Notes: a model not told the origin generated them from the sequence alone. A stretch of 42,232 nucleotides of DNA from Aggregatilineales bacterium (GCA_029976005.1 JARKOQ010000045.1:1-42232); one strand, 5' to 3'; numbered from the stretch's first letter, positions 6,719 to 15,186 are shown. A program made the numbers and translations.

Positions 6719-7387
6719 TCAGCCGCGAATCGTCTTGATCAGGGCCAGGGTCTGGGCGACGAGCGTTTCGATCTGGCCGAACTCCCCGGCCTTGATCCAG
6801 TCGGCGCGCAGCAGGTTGCTGCCCATCCCGACGCAGGCTACCCCGGCCTCGAACCAGCCGCGCAGGTTGTCCTCGTCGGGCGTGACGCCGCCGGTGGGCA
6901 TGATGCTTGTCCAGGGGCGCGGGCCGCGCACGGCCTTGACGAACCTGGGGCCGAATACCTCGCCGGGGAAGAGCTTGACGATCTCAACCCCGGCTTCCTC
7001 GGCGGTGGCGATCTCGGTCACGCTGCCGCAGCCGGGCATATAGGGGACTTTACGCCGGTTGCACAGCCTGGCCACGTCCGGGTTGAAATTGGGGCCGACG
7101 ATGAAATTGGCCCCGCGCGCGATGTACAGGGCGGCGGTCGGGGCGTCTTCCACCGAGCCGACGCCCAGGATCACATCCGGGTAGGTCGTCGCGATCCCAC
7201 CGATCACGGCGCTGAAGACATCCACCGCGCCGTCGCCGCGGTTGGTGAATTCCAGGAGGTGCGCGCCGCCGCGTGCCACCGCGCCGATCACCTGGGTCAC
7301 GGTCTCCGGGTTGGCGTGGTAAAAGAGCGGCACGAGTCCCTCGGCCTGCATGGTGTTGTAGACCGCCAGACGGTTGAAACGAGCCAT
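6719..7387 (-). CDS. kdgA: 2-dehydro-3-deoxy-phosphogluconate (KDPG) aldolase
   Basis: Class I aldolase of 222 aa that splits KDPG into pyruvate and glyceraldehyde-3-phosphate, the last step of the uronate and Entner-Doudoroff routes. LEFTNRGD contains Glu46 (general acid/base), and the Schiff-base Lys138 is in IVKLFPGEVFGP; MPTGGV follows as the phosphate-binding loop. ATG at 7387 is selected because GGGAGGAG lies about seven bases upstream; a longer frame to 7444 lacks such a site and adds no family sequence. It is downstream of kdgK, whose product is its substrate, across a 216-base gap. A 2-keto-4-hydroxyglutarate aldolase side activity is common in the family. Confidence 0.94.
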   Translation of the reverse strand: MARFNRLAVYNTMQAEGLVPLFYHANPETVTQVIGAVARGGAHLLEFTNRGDGAVDVFSAVIGGIATTYPDVILGVGSVEDAPTAALYIARGANFIVGPNFNPDVARLCNRRKVPYMPGCGSVTEIATAEEAGVEIVKLFPGEVFGPRFVKAVRGPRPWTSIMPTGGVTPDEDNLRGWFEAGVACVGMGSNLLRADWIKAGEFGQIETLVAQTLALIKTIRG

Positions 7388-7603
7388 GAGTAATCTCCTC
7401 CCGGCGATGCCGGGGGTAAAAAAGCCGCGCGTGCGCAACAGCATGGGGTGGGTTGTTACCCCCAGAACAGGGCGCCGAAGATGAACGTGGTGGCCGTCGG
7501 ATCACCCGCGACTCAAGTCCCCGGCGTGGCCGCCGCGCCGCCATTGCCTCGCTTCGTGTAACTCCCTGATTCTTCATCTGACGCTTGCTAGATCTGCATA
7601 CCC

Positions 7604-8635
7604 CTACCGGCTGACCCGGCCGGAGGCGTCGCCCTGCATGAGCTTTTGCACCTCGTCCACGCTGACCAGATTGAAGTCGCCGAAGATGCTGTGCTTGAGG
7701 CAGGACGCCGCCACGGCGAAGTTGAGCGCGTCCTGCGGATGGTCGTAGGTCTTGAGGCCGTAAATCAACCCGCCCATGAAGCTGTCGCCGCCGCCCACGC
7801 GGTCGACGATGGGCACGATCTCGAAGGTGGGCGAGGTGTAGACCGCCCCCTCGTGCCACAGGATCGCGCCCCAACGGTTATGGCTGGCCGAAACCGAGCC
7901 GCGCAGGGTGATGGCGATCGTGCGCAGGCGCGGGAAGCGCGCCTTGAGCTGCTCGCAGACGGAGGCGTAGGCGTCGGCCTCGACCTTGCCGGCCGTGACG
8001 TCGGCTTGCGGGGCTTTGATCCCGAAGACCTTCTCGGCGTCTTCCTCGTTGCCGATGGCGACGTCGCAGTCCTCGACCAGTCCCGGCATGACCTCCCCGG
8101 CCTTTTTGCCCCACTTCCACAGATTCTTGCGGTAGTTGAGATCGCAGGAGACGGTCAGGCCTTTGGCGCGGGCGACCTGGATCGCTTCCGCCAGGGTGTC
8201 CGCCGCGCCGGCGGAGACGGCCGGGGTGATGCCCGTCCAGTGGAACCAGTCTGCCTCGTCAAAGGCGGCGTCCCAATCGATCATGCCCGGCGCGAGGGTG
8301 GCGAAGGACGAGTTGGCCCGGTCGTAGATCACTTTGGAGCCGCGCTGGGCCGCGCCCATTTCCAGGTAGTAGATGCCCAGCCGGTCGCCGCCGCGCACGA
8401 TGTGATCGACGCCGATCCCGTACTGGCGCAGGTAGTTGCGGCAGGCGTCGCCCATGTCGTTGGCGGGCAGGCGGGTGACGAACTCGGCGGGCAGGCCGTA
8501 GTTGGCCAGCGAGGCCGCGACGTTCGATTCACCGCCGCCGTAGATCACGTCGAAGCTGCGCGCCTGGGTGAAGCGCTGGAAGCCCGGCGGGGACAGGCGC
8601 AGCATGATTTCTCCAAAACAGACAGTTTTTTTCAT
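7604..8635 (-). CDS. kdgK: 2-keto-3-deoxygluconate kinase (PfkB family)
   Basis: PfkB-fold sugar kinase of 343 aa, predicted to phosphorylate KDG to KDPG with ATP. It begins with KTVCFGEIMLRLSPPG, has the substrate-binding GGGESN (33-38), DLNYRKNLW near 165-173, and the anion-hole and catalytic segment DRVGGGDSFMGG with base Asp284. The N-terminal GEIMLRL, the R-x-NLW stretch and the next gene (kdgA) favour KDG over ribose or fructose. The start ATG at 8635 has AGGAG about 12 bases upstream. This is the first gene after the operator-bearing promoter at 8710-8761, so LacI-type control of the whole kdgK-kdgA-pfp-HAD-uxuB-LarA run is likely. Confidence 0.92.
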   Translation of the reverse strand: MKKTVCFGEIMLRLSPPGFQRFTQARSFDVIYGGGESNVAASLANYGLPAEFVTRLPANDMGDACRNYLRQYGIGVDHIVRGGDRLGIYYLEMGAAQRGSKVIYDRANSSFATLAPGMIDWDAAFDEADWFHWTGITPAVSAGAADTLAEAIQVARAKGLTVSCDLNYRKNLWKWGKKAGEVMPGLVEDCDVAIGNEEDAEKVFGIKAPQADVTAGKVEADAYASVCEQLKARFPRLRTIAITLRGSVSASHNRWGAILWHEGAVYTSPTFEIVPIVDRVGGGDSFMGGLIYGLKTYDHPQDALNFAVAASCLKHSIFGDFNLVSVDEVQKLMQGDASGRVSR

Positions 8636-8709
8636 GGGGGATGGATGGCTCCTTGGCGCTGGCCGGCCGGCCTGTTCCGTGCCTCACACCGGCCGGAAAA
8701 CCGGCTTGC

Positions 8710-8723
8710 GTTAGCGCTAACAC
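8710..8723. promoter_or_regulatory. LacI-type operator in the kdgK promoter
   Basis: GTTAGCGCTAACAC contains the palindrome GTTAGCGCTAAC with a central CpG, as expected for LacI-family sites. The same 14 bases recur at 24739-24752. On the minus strand it covers about +3 to +16 of the predicted kdgK transcript, a position fit for repression. Confidence 0.8.
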
Positions 8724-8732
8724 ACTGCCGTT

Positions 8733-8761
8733 ATCTTAGCATGATTCCGGGCGCGAATCAA
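8733..8761 (-). promoter_or_regulatory. Sigma-70-type promoter for kdgK
   Basis: On the minus strand TTGATT (8761-8756) and TAAGAT (8738-8733) are separated by exactly 17 bases. The expected start is near 8726, giving a leader of about 90 bases that opens with the LacI operator. Confidence 0.65.
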
Positions 8762-8864
8762 CAAGCGCATGCCCCTGTTTCGAGCCTGAGCGACGGTTGT
8801 GTCGATCGCGTGTGTCTGTCGGGCCGTGGACTGTTGTAGAATAAGGCGGTATGACACGGTGTGA

Positions 8865-8883
8865 CTGCCCCTCTGCCGGAGGG
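8865..8883 (+). promoter_or_regulatory. Hairpin in the leader of the GH3 gene
   Basis: GCCCCTC (8865-8871) pairs perfectly with GAGGGGC (8877-8883) across a TGCCG loop, followed by TTTGGTT and, 24 bases on, the start codon. A TAGAAT at 8837-8842 could be the -10 of the GH3 promoter; no good -35 was seen. The hairpin could be a weak attenuator or an mRNA stabiliser. Confidence 0.4.
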
Positions 8884-8906
8884 GCTTTGGTTCAGGGGGA
8901 AGGAAG

Positions 8907-11540
8907 ATGACAAGCATGCGACGCCTGATTCACCTGGCGGTTTGCCTGAGCATGGTGCTGGTGGCCTTCAACGGGCTGGCCGTCGCTCAGGACACGCCGC
9001 CGTACCTCAATCCCGATCTGCCGGTCGAGGAGCGGGTCGAGGACTTGCTGGCCCGGATGACTCTGGAAGAGAAGATCGGCCAGATGACGCTGATCGAGAA
9101 AAACAGCCTGACTCCGCAGGACGTGACCGATTACTTCATCGGCGGGGTGTTGAGCGGTGGGGGTGGCTATCCCCAGCCGAATACCCCCGAGGCCTGGGCA
9201 GAGATGGTGGCGGGCTTTCAGAACGCGGCCCTGGCGACCCGGCTGGGCATCCCGATGATCTACGGGGTGGACGCCGTGCACGGCCACAACAACGTGGCCG
9301 GGGCGATCATCTTTCCCCACAACATCGGCCTGGGGGCGACCCGCAACGCCGAGCTGGTGGAGCGGATCGGCGCGATCGTGGCCCGCGAGATGATCGCCAC
9401 CAACATCTTCTGGAACTACGCGCCGGTGGTGGCCGTCCCGCAGGACATTCGCTGGGGACGCACCTACGAAGGCTTCGGCGAAAATACCGAACTGGTGACC
9501 GAGCTGGGCGTGGCCTACATGCGCGGCTTGCAGGGCGACGATCTGGCCGATCCAACCACGGCGCTGGCGACGATCAAGCACTACGTGGGCGACGGCGGCG
9601 CCGTGTGGGGCACTTCGCCCTGGGGCCCGCAGAACATCGACCGGGGCGTGACCGACGTGGACGAGGCGACTCTGCGCGCCATCCATCTGCCGCCCTATAT
9701 CGCCGCGATCGAGGCCGGGGCGATGTGTATCATGACCTCGTTCACGACCTGGGACGGGCTGAACATGCACGCCCAGCACTATCTGGTGACCGACGTGCTC
9801 AAGGGCGAGCTGGGCTTCCAGGGCTTCGTGGTCTCCGACTGGGCCGGGCACGAACTGATCTCGTCCGACTACGACGAGGCCGTGGCGACCGCGATCAACG
9901 CCGGGCTGGACATGATCATGGTCCCCCAGAACATGCACGGCTTCATCGACTCGCTGACCCGCGCCGTCGATTCCGGCGTGGTGCCGATGGAGCGCATCGA
10001 CGACGCGGTGCGGCGCATCCTGCGCGTCAAGTTCGCAATGGGCCTCTTCGAGCACCCGCTGGGCGATCCGGCCCTGCTGGCCGAAGTCGGCTCCGAAGCG
10101 CATGCGGCCGTGGCGCGCGAAGCCGTCCAGCAGTCGCTGGTGCTGCTCAAGAACGACGACGCCACCCTGCCGTTGGCTGCCGACACGCCCACGATCTTCG
10201 TGGCCGGGGAAGGCGCGGACGACATCGGCCTCCAGTCCGGCGGCTGGACGATCGAATGGCAGGGCCGGGCGGGGAACATCACCGAGGGCACGACCCTGCT
10301 GGATGGGATCAAGTCGGCGGTATCGGCCGATACCCAGGTCTTCTTCGACCGGCTGGGGCGCTTCCGCAACGCCAGCGATGCCGGCGGCAACCCGATCAAC
10401 GCCGAGGTTGGGATCGTGGTGCTCAGCGAGCAGCCCTACGCCGAATGGGAAGGCGACAGCGCGACGCTGGCCCTCTCGAACGCCGATATCCAGCTCATCG
10501 ATCGCGTCCGGGCGCGCAGCGAGCGGGTGGTGGTCATCCTGCTCTCCGGCCGGCCGCTGATCATCACCGACGCCCTGAACCGGGCGGATGCCTTCGTCGC
10601 GGCCTGGCTGCCCGGCACGGAGGGGAATGGCGTGGCCGATGTGCTGTTCGGCGACGTGCCGTTCATCGGCAGGCTGTCTTACACCTGGCCGCGCAGCATC
10701 GACCAGATTCCGTTCGACTTCGCCAACCTGCCGACCGAAGGCTGCGACGCGCCGCTGTTCCCCTACGGGTACGGCCTGGACGCGGAATCGACCGACGCGA
10801 CCTGGGTCGAGCTGGCCAAGAGCTGCGCCGGATACGTGGAAGAAGAACCCGCCGCGCCGGTCGAAGCTCAACCGGCCGGGGTTGCCAGCGGGATGCTGGC
10901 CCCGGTGGGCGAGGCGGGCGCGACTTACTACGCGCCCTTCCCGGTGGCGATCACGCTCGACGGCCGGTTCGAGGACTGGGCCGGGGTGCCCACGGTGACG
11001 ATCCCGGCCGGGGCGGACCTGACCTCCGGCCAGCCCGCCGTGACCTTCGCCGCGGCCGCCGACGCGGAGTACCTCTACCTGCGCGGCGACATCATTGACA
11101 ACAACATCATCAGCGGCCAGCACGAAGCCGACTACTGGAACGAGGACTCGGTCGAGTTCTACATCAACGCCACCGGCGATACCGGTCTGTCCAGCTACAC
11201 CGACGGCGTGGCCCAGATCACGATCCCGGCCCTCAACGCCGATTTGCCGCCCGACCAGGCGATCATCGCCGGGGTGCGGGGGCCGAGCGCCGAGGCCAGA
11301 GTCGTGACCGTCCTCACCGACACGGGTTACGCGGTCGAGGTGGCCGTGCCGCTGATCAACGCCGTCTGGGCGATCGAGCCGGTCGACGGCGGCATCCTGG
11401 GCTTCCAGGTGCACCTCAATGGGGCTTCCAGCGCCAACCGCGACACCAAGCTGATCTGGTCGATCTACGACACCGCCGACCAGTCCTACCTGAATCCGAG
11501 CCTGTTCGGGGAGTTGATCTTCCACCAGGTTGGGCAGTAG
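8907..11540 (+). CDS. Secreted GH3 beta-glycosidase with C-terminal CBM9-like domain
   Basis: An 877-aa exported exo-glycosidase. Residues 1-28 are a Sec signal peptide (RR, hydrophobic core, cleavage after AVA before Gln28). The GH3 N-terminal barrel follows, with GVDAVHGH (120-127), Lys224-His225, and the nucleophile Asp311 in FVVSDWAGHE. The second GH3 domain starts near 405 (QSLVLLKND) and carries SEQPYAEWEGD (507-517), matching the acid/base region of barley ExoI-type enzymes. After a Pro/Ala/Glu linker (645-665), residues 680-873 form a CBM9-like sandwich (LDGRFEDW, EYLYLRG, YWNEDSVEFYIN). It probably trims beta-glucosides or beta-xylosides at the cell surface. GGAAGGAAG serves ATG 8907 or 8916. 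Substrate is uncertain. It is divergent from kdgK and convergent with kdgF. Confidence 0.93.
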   Translation: MTSMRRLIHLAVCLSMVLVAFNGLAVAQDTPPYLNPDLPVEERVEDLLARMTLEEKIGQMTLIEKNSLTPQDVTDYFIGGVLSGGGGYPQPNTPEAWAEMVAGFQNAALATRLGIPMIYGVDAVHGHNNVAGAIIFPHNIGLGATRNAELVERIGAIVAREMIATNIFWNYAPVVAVPQDIRWGRTYEGFGENTELVTELGVAYMRGLQGDDLADPTTALATIKHYVGDGGAVWGTSPWGPQNIDRGVTDVDEATLRAIHLPPYIAAIEAGAMCIMTSFTTWDGLNMHAQHYLVTDVLKGELGFQGFVVSDWAGHELISSDYDEAVATAINAGLDMIMVPQNMHGFIDSLTRAVDSGVVPMERIDDAVRRILRVKFAMGLFEHPLGDPALLAEVGSEAHAAVAREAVQQSLVLLKNDDATLPLAADTPTIFVAGEGADDIGLQSGGWTIEWQGRAGNITEGTTLLDGIKSAVSADTQVFFDRLGRFRNASDAGGNPINAEVGIVVLSEQPYAEWEGDSATLALSNADIQLIDRVRARSERVVVILLSGRPLIITDALNRADAFVAAWLPGTEGNGVADVLFGDVPFIGRLSYTWPRSIDQIPFDFANLPTEGCDAPLFPYGYGLDAESTDATWVELAKSCAGYVEEEPAAPVEAQPAGVASGMLAPVGEAGATYYAPFPVAITLDGRFEDWAGVPTVTIPAGADLTSGQPAVTFAAAADAEYLYLRGDIIDNNIISGQHEADYWNEDSVEFYINATGDTGLSSYTDGVAQITIPALNADLPPDQAIIAGVRGPSAEARVVTVLTDTGYAVEVAVPLINAVWAIEPVDGGILGFQVHLNGASSANRDTKLIWSIYDTADQSYLNPSLFGELIFHQVGQ

Positions 11541-11578
11541 GAAAACGGGAATAGGACACGGATAACACGGAAAAGGCA

Positions 11579-11629
11579 CGGATGAGCACGGATTTCAAAG
11601 AATAAGCGGTGAAAATCCATGCTCATCCG
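11579..11629. repeat. CACGGAT-type dispersed repeat with foldback ends
   Basis: CGGATGAGCACGGATTT (11579-11595) and AAATCCATGCTCATCCG (11613-11629) are inverted copies matching at 16 of 17 positions. It is preceded by CACGGATAACACGGAAAAGGCACGGAT, a run of related words. It sits just after the GH3 gene. Confidence 0.65.
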
Positions 11630-11637
11630 GTCTGCCG

Positions 11638-11659
11638 GGGACGACCGGCCGGTCGTCCC
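11638..11659. repeat. 22-bp perfect palindrome, GACGACCGGCCGGTCGTC core
   Basis: A perfect palindrome bounded by GGG and CCC, followed by TACC. Its half site GGGACGACCGG is the same as in the composite element at 1920-1938, placing it in the TTGTAGG family. Confidence 0.75.
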
Positions 11660-11671
11660 TACCGGAAGAAG

Positions 11672-11709
11672 ACCAGGCCCACACTAGCGATTGCCAGCGT
11701 GGGCCTGGT
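11672..11709. terminator. Bidirectional terminator between the GH3 gene and kdgF
   Basis: ACCAGGCCCAC (11672-11682) pairs perfectly with GTGGGCCTGGT (11699-11709) across a 16-base loop. It lies between the convergent GH3 gene and the kdgF end. T-runs are short on both sides, so strength is uncertain. Confidence 0.6.
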
Positions 11710-11734
11710 TCATCTCGTGGCAGAAGCGGGCGGG

Positions 11735-12070
11735 TTACTTCAGGAAATCCTCCCGGATCGGGTTGAAGACATCCAACAGTTTGACCCGCTGCGTCCGGGG
11801 ATGGATGCAGTGCGGGACGTTGGACGGGATCGTGATCAGGTCGCCCGGCCCCAGGCGCGTCGGCACGCCATCCAGGTAGAAGTCGACTTCGCCCTCGGCC
11901 ACGAACGTGATCTGCTCGTGGATGTGGGCGTGCGGCGCGTCCGGTTCGGCCGGGGGCGGCGCGTCGATCTCCAGCACGGTCGTCATGATCTGGCCGATAT
12001 GGGTCAGGTAACGCTGGCGGCCCGGCCCGATCGGGGTCAGTTCCGCCTCGGCGCGTTTGACAATGGTCAT
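11735..12070 (-). CDS. kdgF: KdgF-type cupin, unsaturated uronate linearisation
   Basis: A 111-aa single-domain cupin. KdgF opens the ring of 4,5-unsaturated galacturonate or guluronate released by lyases, giving 4-deoxy-5-keto-uronate for KduI. Metal ligands are visible as His47, His49, Gln53 (HAHIHEQ) and His87 (PSNVPHC). The trio Asp100, Phe102, Arg106 in LLDVFNPIRED matches the spacing of the catalytic Asp-x-Phe-x3-Arg recalled from characterised KdgF proteins, which sets it apart from general cupins. The start ATG is preceded by GAGGAG eight bases upstream. It is the last gene of the oligogalacturonide operon, after kduD, with a 144-base gap holding a TCAG-type repeat. Confidence 0.85.
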   Translation of the reverse strand: MTIVKRAEAELTPIGPGRQRYLTHIGQIMTTVLEIDAPPPAEPDAPHAHIHEQITFVAEGEVDFYLDGVPTRLGPGDLITIPSNVPHCIHPRTQRVKLLDVFNPIREDFLK

Positions 12071-12088
12071 GCGATTCTCTCCTCGAAA

Positions 12089-12124
12089 AACAGCTTTCAG
12101 CCGTCAGCGTTCAGCGGTCAGCCA
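12089..12124. repeat. TCAGC-type short dispersed repeat
   Basis: CAGCTTTCAGCCGTCAGCG is followed by TTCAGCGGTCAGCC, between kduD and kdgF. An inverted relative (GGCTGACGGCTGAACGCTG) occurs at 35771-35789. Confidence 0.6.
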
Positions 12125-12214
12125 AAGATATCAACCATCGCGGACGATTATTGTGCTGGTGTGCCGCGCCTGGTTTTCGCTTGTCGCTTCGACGCTTCCG
12201 CCGTTTTCCTTAAG

Positions 12215-12985
12215 CTAGCGCGCCAGCCAGCCGCCGTCGATCGGGACGATCGCGCCGTTCATGTAATTGGATGCGGCCGAGGCCAGGAAGACGACCAGCC
12301 CTTGCAGGTCTTCCGGCGTGCCCCACCGCCCGGCGGGAATCCGCTCCAGGATAGACTGGCTGCGGATGGCGTCGGCGCGCAGGGGGGCGGTGTTGTCGGT
12401 CGCCATGTAGCCCGGCGCGATCGCGTTGACGTTGATCCCCAGCGCCGCCCACTCGTTGGCCAGGGCGCGGGTGATCCCGGCCACGGCGCTCTTGGAGGCG
12501 GTGTAGGAAGGCACGATGATCCCGCCCTGGAAGGACAGCATCGAGGCGACGTTGATGATCTTGCCGCCGCCCTGGGCCTTCATCACCTTCGCGGCCGCCT
12601 GGGAGAGGAAGAAGACCGCGCGCAGGTTGATCGCCAGCACGTCGTCCCAGTCCTGCTCGCTGAACTCCAGAGCCGGGGCGCGGCGGATGATGCCCGCGTT
12701 GTTGATCAGGATGTCCAGGCGGCCCAGCCCGGCGGTGACCTGGGCCACGACTGCCTGAAGGTCGGCCTGGGAGGACTGGCGCAGGTCGACCGAAAGGGTC
12801 AGGAAGCGCCGCCCCAGGGCCTCGACGCGGGCGCGGGTTTCGGCGCAGTCCGGGGTGTAATCCAGCCCGGCCACGTCCGCCCCGGCCTGGGCCAGCCCGA
12901 CGGCCATCGCCTGGCCCAACCCCCGGCTGGCCCCGGTGACCAGCGCGACTTTGCCATCCAGCTTGAACAGATCGAGGATGCTCAT
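12215..12985 (-). CDS. kduD: 2-deoxy-D-gluconate 3-dehydrogenase / DKII reductase KduD
   Basis: SDR of 256 aa that reduces 2,5-diketo-3-deoxygluconate to KDG. TGASRGLG (17-24) binds the nucleotide, Asp42 after beta-strand 2 favours NAD, NNAG is at 95-98, Ser148 in VASMLSFQGG and Tyr161/Lys165 in YTASK are catalytic. The segments ASMLSFQGGI, ALANEWAALGINVNAIAPGY and the C-terminal DGGWLAR are diagnostic of KduD among SDRs. A GGGGGAAA ribosome-binding site overlaps the 12-base gap after kduI, so the pair is probably cotranslated. Length matches the family. It acts directly after KduI in the pathway. Confidence 0.96.
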   Translation of the reverse strand: MSILDLFKLDGKVALVTGASRGLGQAMAVGLAQAGADVAGLDYTPDCAETRARVEALGRRFLTLSVDLRQSSQADLQAVVAQVTAGLGRLDILINNAGIIRRAPALEFSEQDWDDVLAINLRAVFFLSQAAAKVMKAQGGGKIINVASMLSFQGGIIVPSYTASKSAVAGITRALANEWAALGINVNAIAPGYMATDNTAPLRADAIRSQSILERIPAGRWGTPEDLQGLVVFLASAASNYMNGAIVPIDGGWLAR

Positions 12986-12997
12986 GGTTTCCCCCGC

Positions 12998-13831
12998 TTA
13001 TTTCAGGTCCGCCATGGCGATGGCGTCCATGTCGCTGAAGGTCTGGTTTTCGCCGGCCATGGCCCAGATGAAGGCGTAGTTGCCGGTGCCCATCGCCGAG
13101 TGGAGCGACCAGCTTGGCGAGAGGATCGCCTGCTCGCCGCGCATGACCACGTGGCGGGTTTCGTTTGGCTCGCCCATCAGGTGGAAGACGACGTTCGGCT
13201 CCTCGACATTGAAGTAGAAGTAGACTTCCATGCGCCGGGCGTGGGTATGGGCGGGCATGGTGTTCCACATGTTGTTCGGGTCGAGCAGGGTGACGCCCAT
13301 CACGAGCTGGCAGCTCTTGACCCCATCCGGATGGATGTACTTGTAGATCGTGCGCTCGTTGGAGTTGGCCAGACTGCCCAGGTGGCTCGGCGCGGCGCTG
13401 CTGATCGGGATGTGCGCGGTGGGGCAGGAGGCATGGGCGGGCGTGCTGACGAAATAAAAGTGCGCCGGGATCTGGGCCGAGTCGCTTTCAAAGCGGACCT
13501 CGCGCGCCCCGCGCCCGACGTACAGCCCGTCGAGCTTCTGCATCGGGTAGGCGGTCCCATCCACGATCACGCGGCCCGGCCCGGCGACGTTGACCACGCC
13601 CAGTTCGCGCCGCTCCAGGAAGAAGTCCGCGCCCAGGTCTTTTTTGTCGGCGGTCAGCACGAGCGCCTGGCTGACCGGGCACGCGCCGCCGACGATCACG
13701 CGGTCGATGTGGCTGTAGACCATGTGCACGGCGTCATCCGAGAACAGGCGCTCGATTAGAAAGTCGCGGCGAAGCTCCTCGGTGGTGTAACGCCGGACGG
13801 CCTCAGGCTGTGGCGGGTAACGGGTTTCCAT
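12998..13831 (-). CDS. kduI: 5-keto-4-deoxyuronate isomerase KduI
   Basis: Zinc-dependent double-cupin isomerase of 277 aa, converting 4-deoxy-5-keto-hexuronate to 2,5-diketo-3-deoxygluconate. The zinc ligands are His195, His197, Glu202 (PAHTHARRMEVY) and His244 (WSLHSAMGTGNYAFIWAM), one residue off E. coli numbering. Other family blocks are MVYSHIDRVIVGG and HPDGVKSCQLVMG. ATG at 13831 was chosen over an adjacent GTG at 13837 because GGGAG lies nine bases upstream. It follows the URO-D-like gene by 34 bases and precedes kduD by 12. Confidence 0.96.
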   Translation of the reverse strand: METRYPPQPEAVRRYTTEELRRDFLIERLFSDDAVHMVYSHIDRVIVGGACPVSQALVLTADKKDLGADFFLERRELGVVNVAGPGRVIVDGTAYPMQKLDGLYVGRGAREVRFESDSAQIPAHFYFVSTPAHASCPTAHIPISSAAPSHLGSLANSNERTIYKYIHPDGVKSCQLVMGVTLLDPNNMWNTMPAHTHARRMEVYFYFNVEEPNVVFHLMGEPNETRHVVMRGEQAILSPSWSLHSAMGTGNYAFIWAMAGENQTFSDMDAIAMADLK

Positions 13832-13865
13832 GATCACTTTCTCCCTTGTCTAAATCGCGATCAAA

Positions 13866-15032
13866 TCACTCAACCGGCAGCGGATAGATTCCGTATTCTT
13901 GCAGGGCTTCCCACATGGCGAGGATATTCTGCGGCGGCACGTCCGGCTGGATGTTGTGAACAGGATTGAAGACGTACCCGCCGCCGGGGGCCAGCGCGTC
14001 GATGTTACGGCGCACGTCGTCCTTGACGGCCTGCGGCGTGCCGTGCGGCAGCACGTCCTGGGTATCGACCCCGCCGCCCCAGAAGACCAGGTCGCGCCCG
14101 AAATCGCGCTTGAGCGCGGCCGGCTCCATCCCGGCCGCCCGGACGTGGACGGGGTTGAGGATGTCCGTGCCGATCGCGATGTAGTCCGGGATCAGCGGGC
14201 GGACGTTGCCGCACGAGTGGAAGAACTGCTTCGTGTGGGGAGCCAACTGCTTGATCCGCGCGAACAGGGTTTTGAGGCGCGGCTTCAACTGCTCCCGGAA
14301 CATGGCGGGCGAGATCAACTGCGACTGCTGCGTGCCGTAATCGTCCGCGTAGGTGACCACGTCCACCAGGTCGCCCAGGGCCGGCAGGGCCATCTCCCAG
14401 AAAGCCAGCTTGAGCGCCAGCAGCCGGTCGAACAGGACTCCCGCCAGGGCCGGGTCCAGGGCCATCATCATCAGCAGTTCCTGCATCCCGACGATGCGCT
14501 GCCCCATCTCGAAAATCCCGGCGAAGGGGTCCTTGAGCGTGACCGCATACCCGGCCGCGCGGTAGCCGAGGGCCAGCTCGCGCAGCCCGGCGATGCGCTC
14601 CGGATCGCCCATGTCCGGCCAGGGATGAGCCTCAATCGCGGCGGGGGTGAGGTCGGGCCGGCCGAGGGGCACCCGGACGATGCTGTAGTACAGGCCATCC
14701 GGGCGGGGGCGCTGGTGGGTGATGCCCCATTCGTCGTGGTACAGCCAGGCGTCGCCCGCTGGCTCCTCGCGCACGTTCCAGTTGTGGCTGTTGCGCGGGA
14801 AGAGGCCGCGCACGTCCACCCCCAGGCGGGCAATCAGGTCCTCGTCGGGCCGGGCAAGCTGCTGGATCGAGTCGCACAGGCTGGGTTCCACGTCCGGCAG
14901 GCCCAGCGCCGCGCGCAGGCCCCGGTAAGCGGCGGCGTGAATCCCGGTGACCTGGACGCTGCCCAGGTCGAACGGGATGCGGTCAGGCTCGTGGTGGTTC
15001 AGTGCCGTCAGCAGGCGCTCGCGTGAGTTCAT
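13866..15032 (-). CDS. URO-D/cobalamin-methyltransferase-fold protein of unknown function
   Basis: A 388-aa protein of the uroporphyrinogen decarboxylase superfamily, which also includes MtaA/CmuA-type methyltransferases. It starts MNSRERLLTALNHHEPDRIPF, typical of the family. The metal-type motif HSCG is at 272-275, but no third Cys follows; His359 in NPVHNIQPDVPPQN is a possible replacement ligand. Heme-type decarboxylation is unlikely because the Arg/Asp-rich N-terminal motif of true HemE is absent and no heme gene is near. Lying between ogl and kduI suggests work on a uronate, perhaps removing an O-methyl group, but no corrinoid protein gene is visible. Function not known. Confidence 0.8.
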   Translation of the reverse strand: MNSRERLLTALNHHEPDRIPFDLGSVQVTGIHAAAYRGLRAALGLPDVEPSLCDSIQQLARPDEDLIARLGVDVRGLFPRNSHNWNVREEPAGDAWLYHDEWGITHQRPRPDGLYYSIVRVPLGRPDLTPAAIEAHPWPDMGDPERIAGLRELALGYRAAGYAVTLKDPFAGIFEMGQRIVGMQELLMMMALDPALAGVLFDRLLALKLAFWEMALPALGDLVDVVTYADDYGTQQSQLISPAMFREQLKPRLKTLFARIKQLAPHTKQFFHSCGNVRPLIPDYIAIGTDILNPVHVRAAGMEPAALKRDFGRDLVFWGGGVDTQDVLPHGTPQAVKDDVRRNIDALAPGGGYVFNPVHNIQPDVPPQNILAMWEALQEYGIYPLPVE

Positions 15033-15186
15033 GCGTTCGCTCGTCTTCCTTCGATGGGTCTTCGATGGGCGCGTCCGCCGTTGGCGAGGGCGACCCGCGC
15101 TGCCAGTGGATCGCCCCGGCCGCCCTCGCCTGTTCCCCCAACCCCCGGTCGTCCATCCGGCGTGCCGCAGGTTCTCTGGGTGAATG

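Noticed and set aside
8892..11579. Open frame of about 895 codons antisense to the GH3 gene
   Set aside because: Composition is His/Arg/Gln/Asp-rich as expected for the reverse of a GC-rich gene; no recognisable domain, and the GH3 frame has signal peptide and catalytic residues.
13866..15032. True uroporphyrinogen decarboxylase (hemE)
   Set aside because: The fold matches, but HSCG and a glycine-rich C-terminal region point to the methyltransferase-like side of the family, and no heme genes are near.
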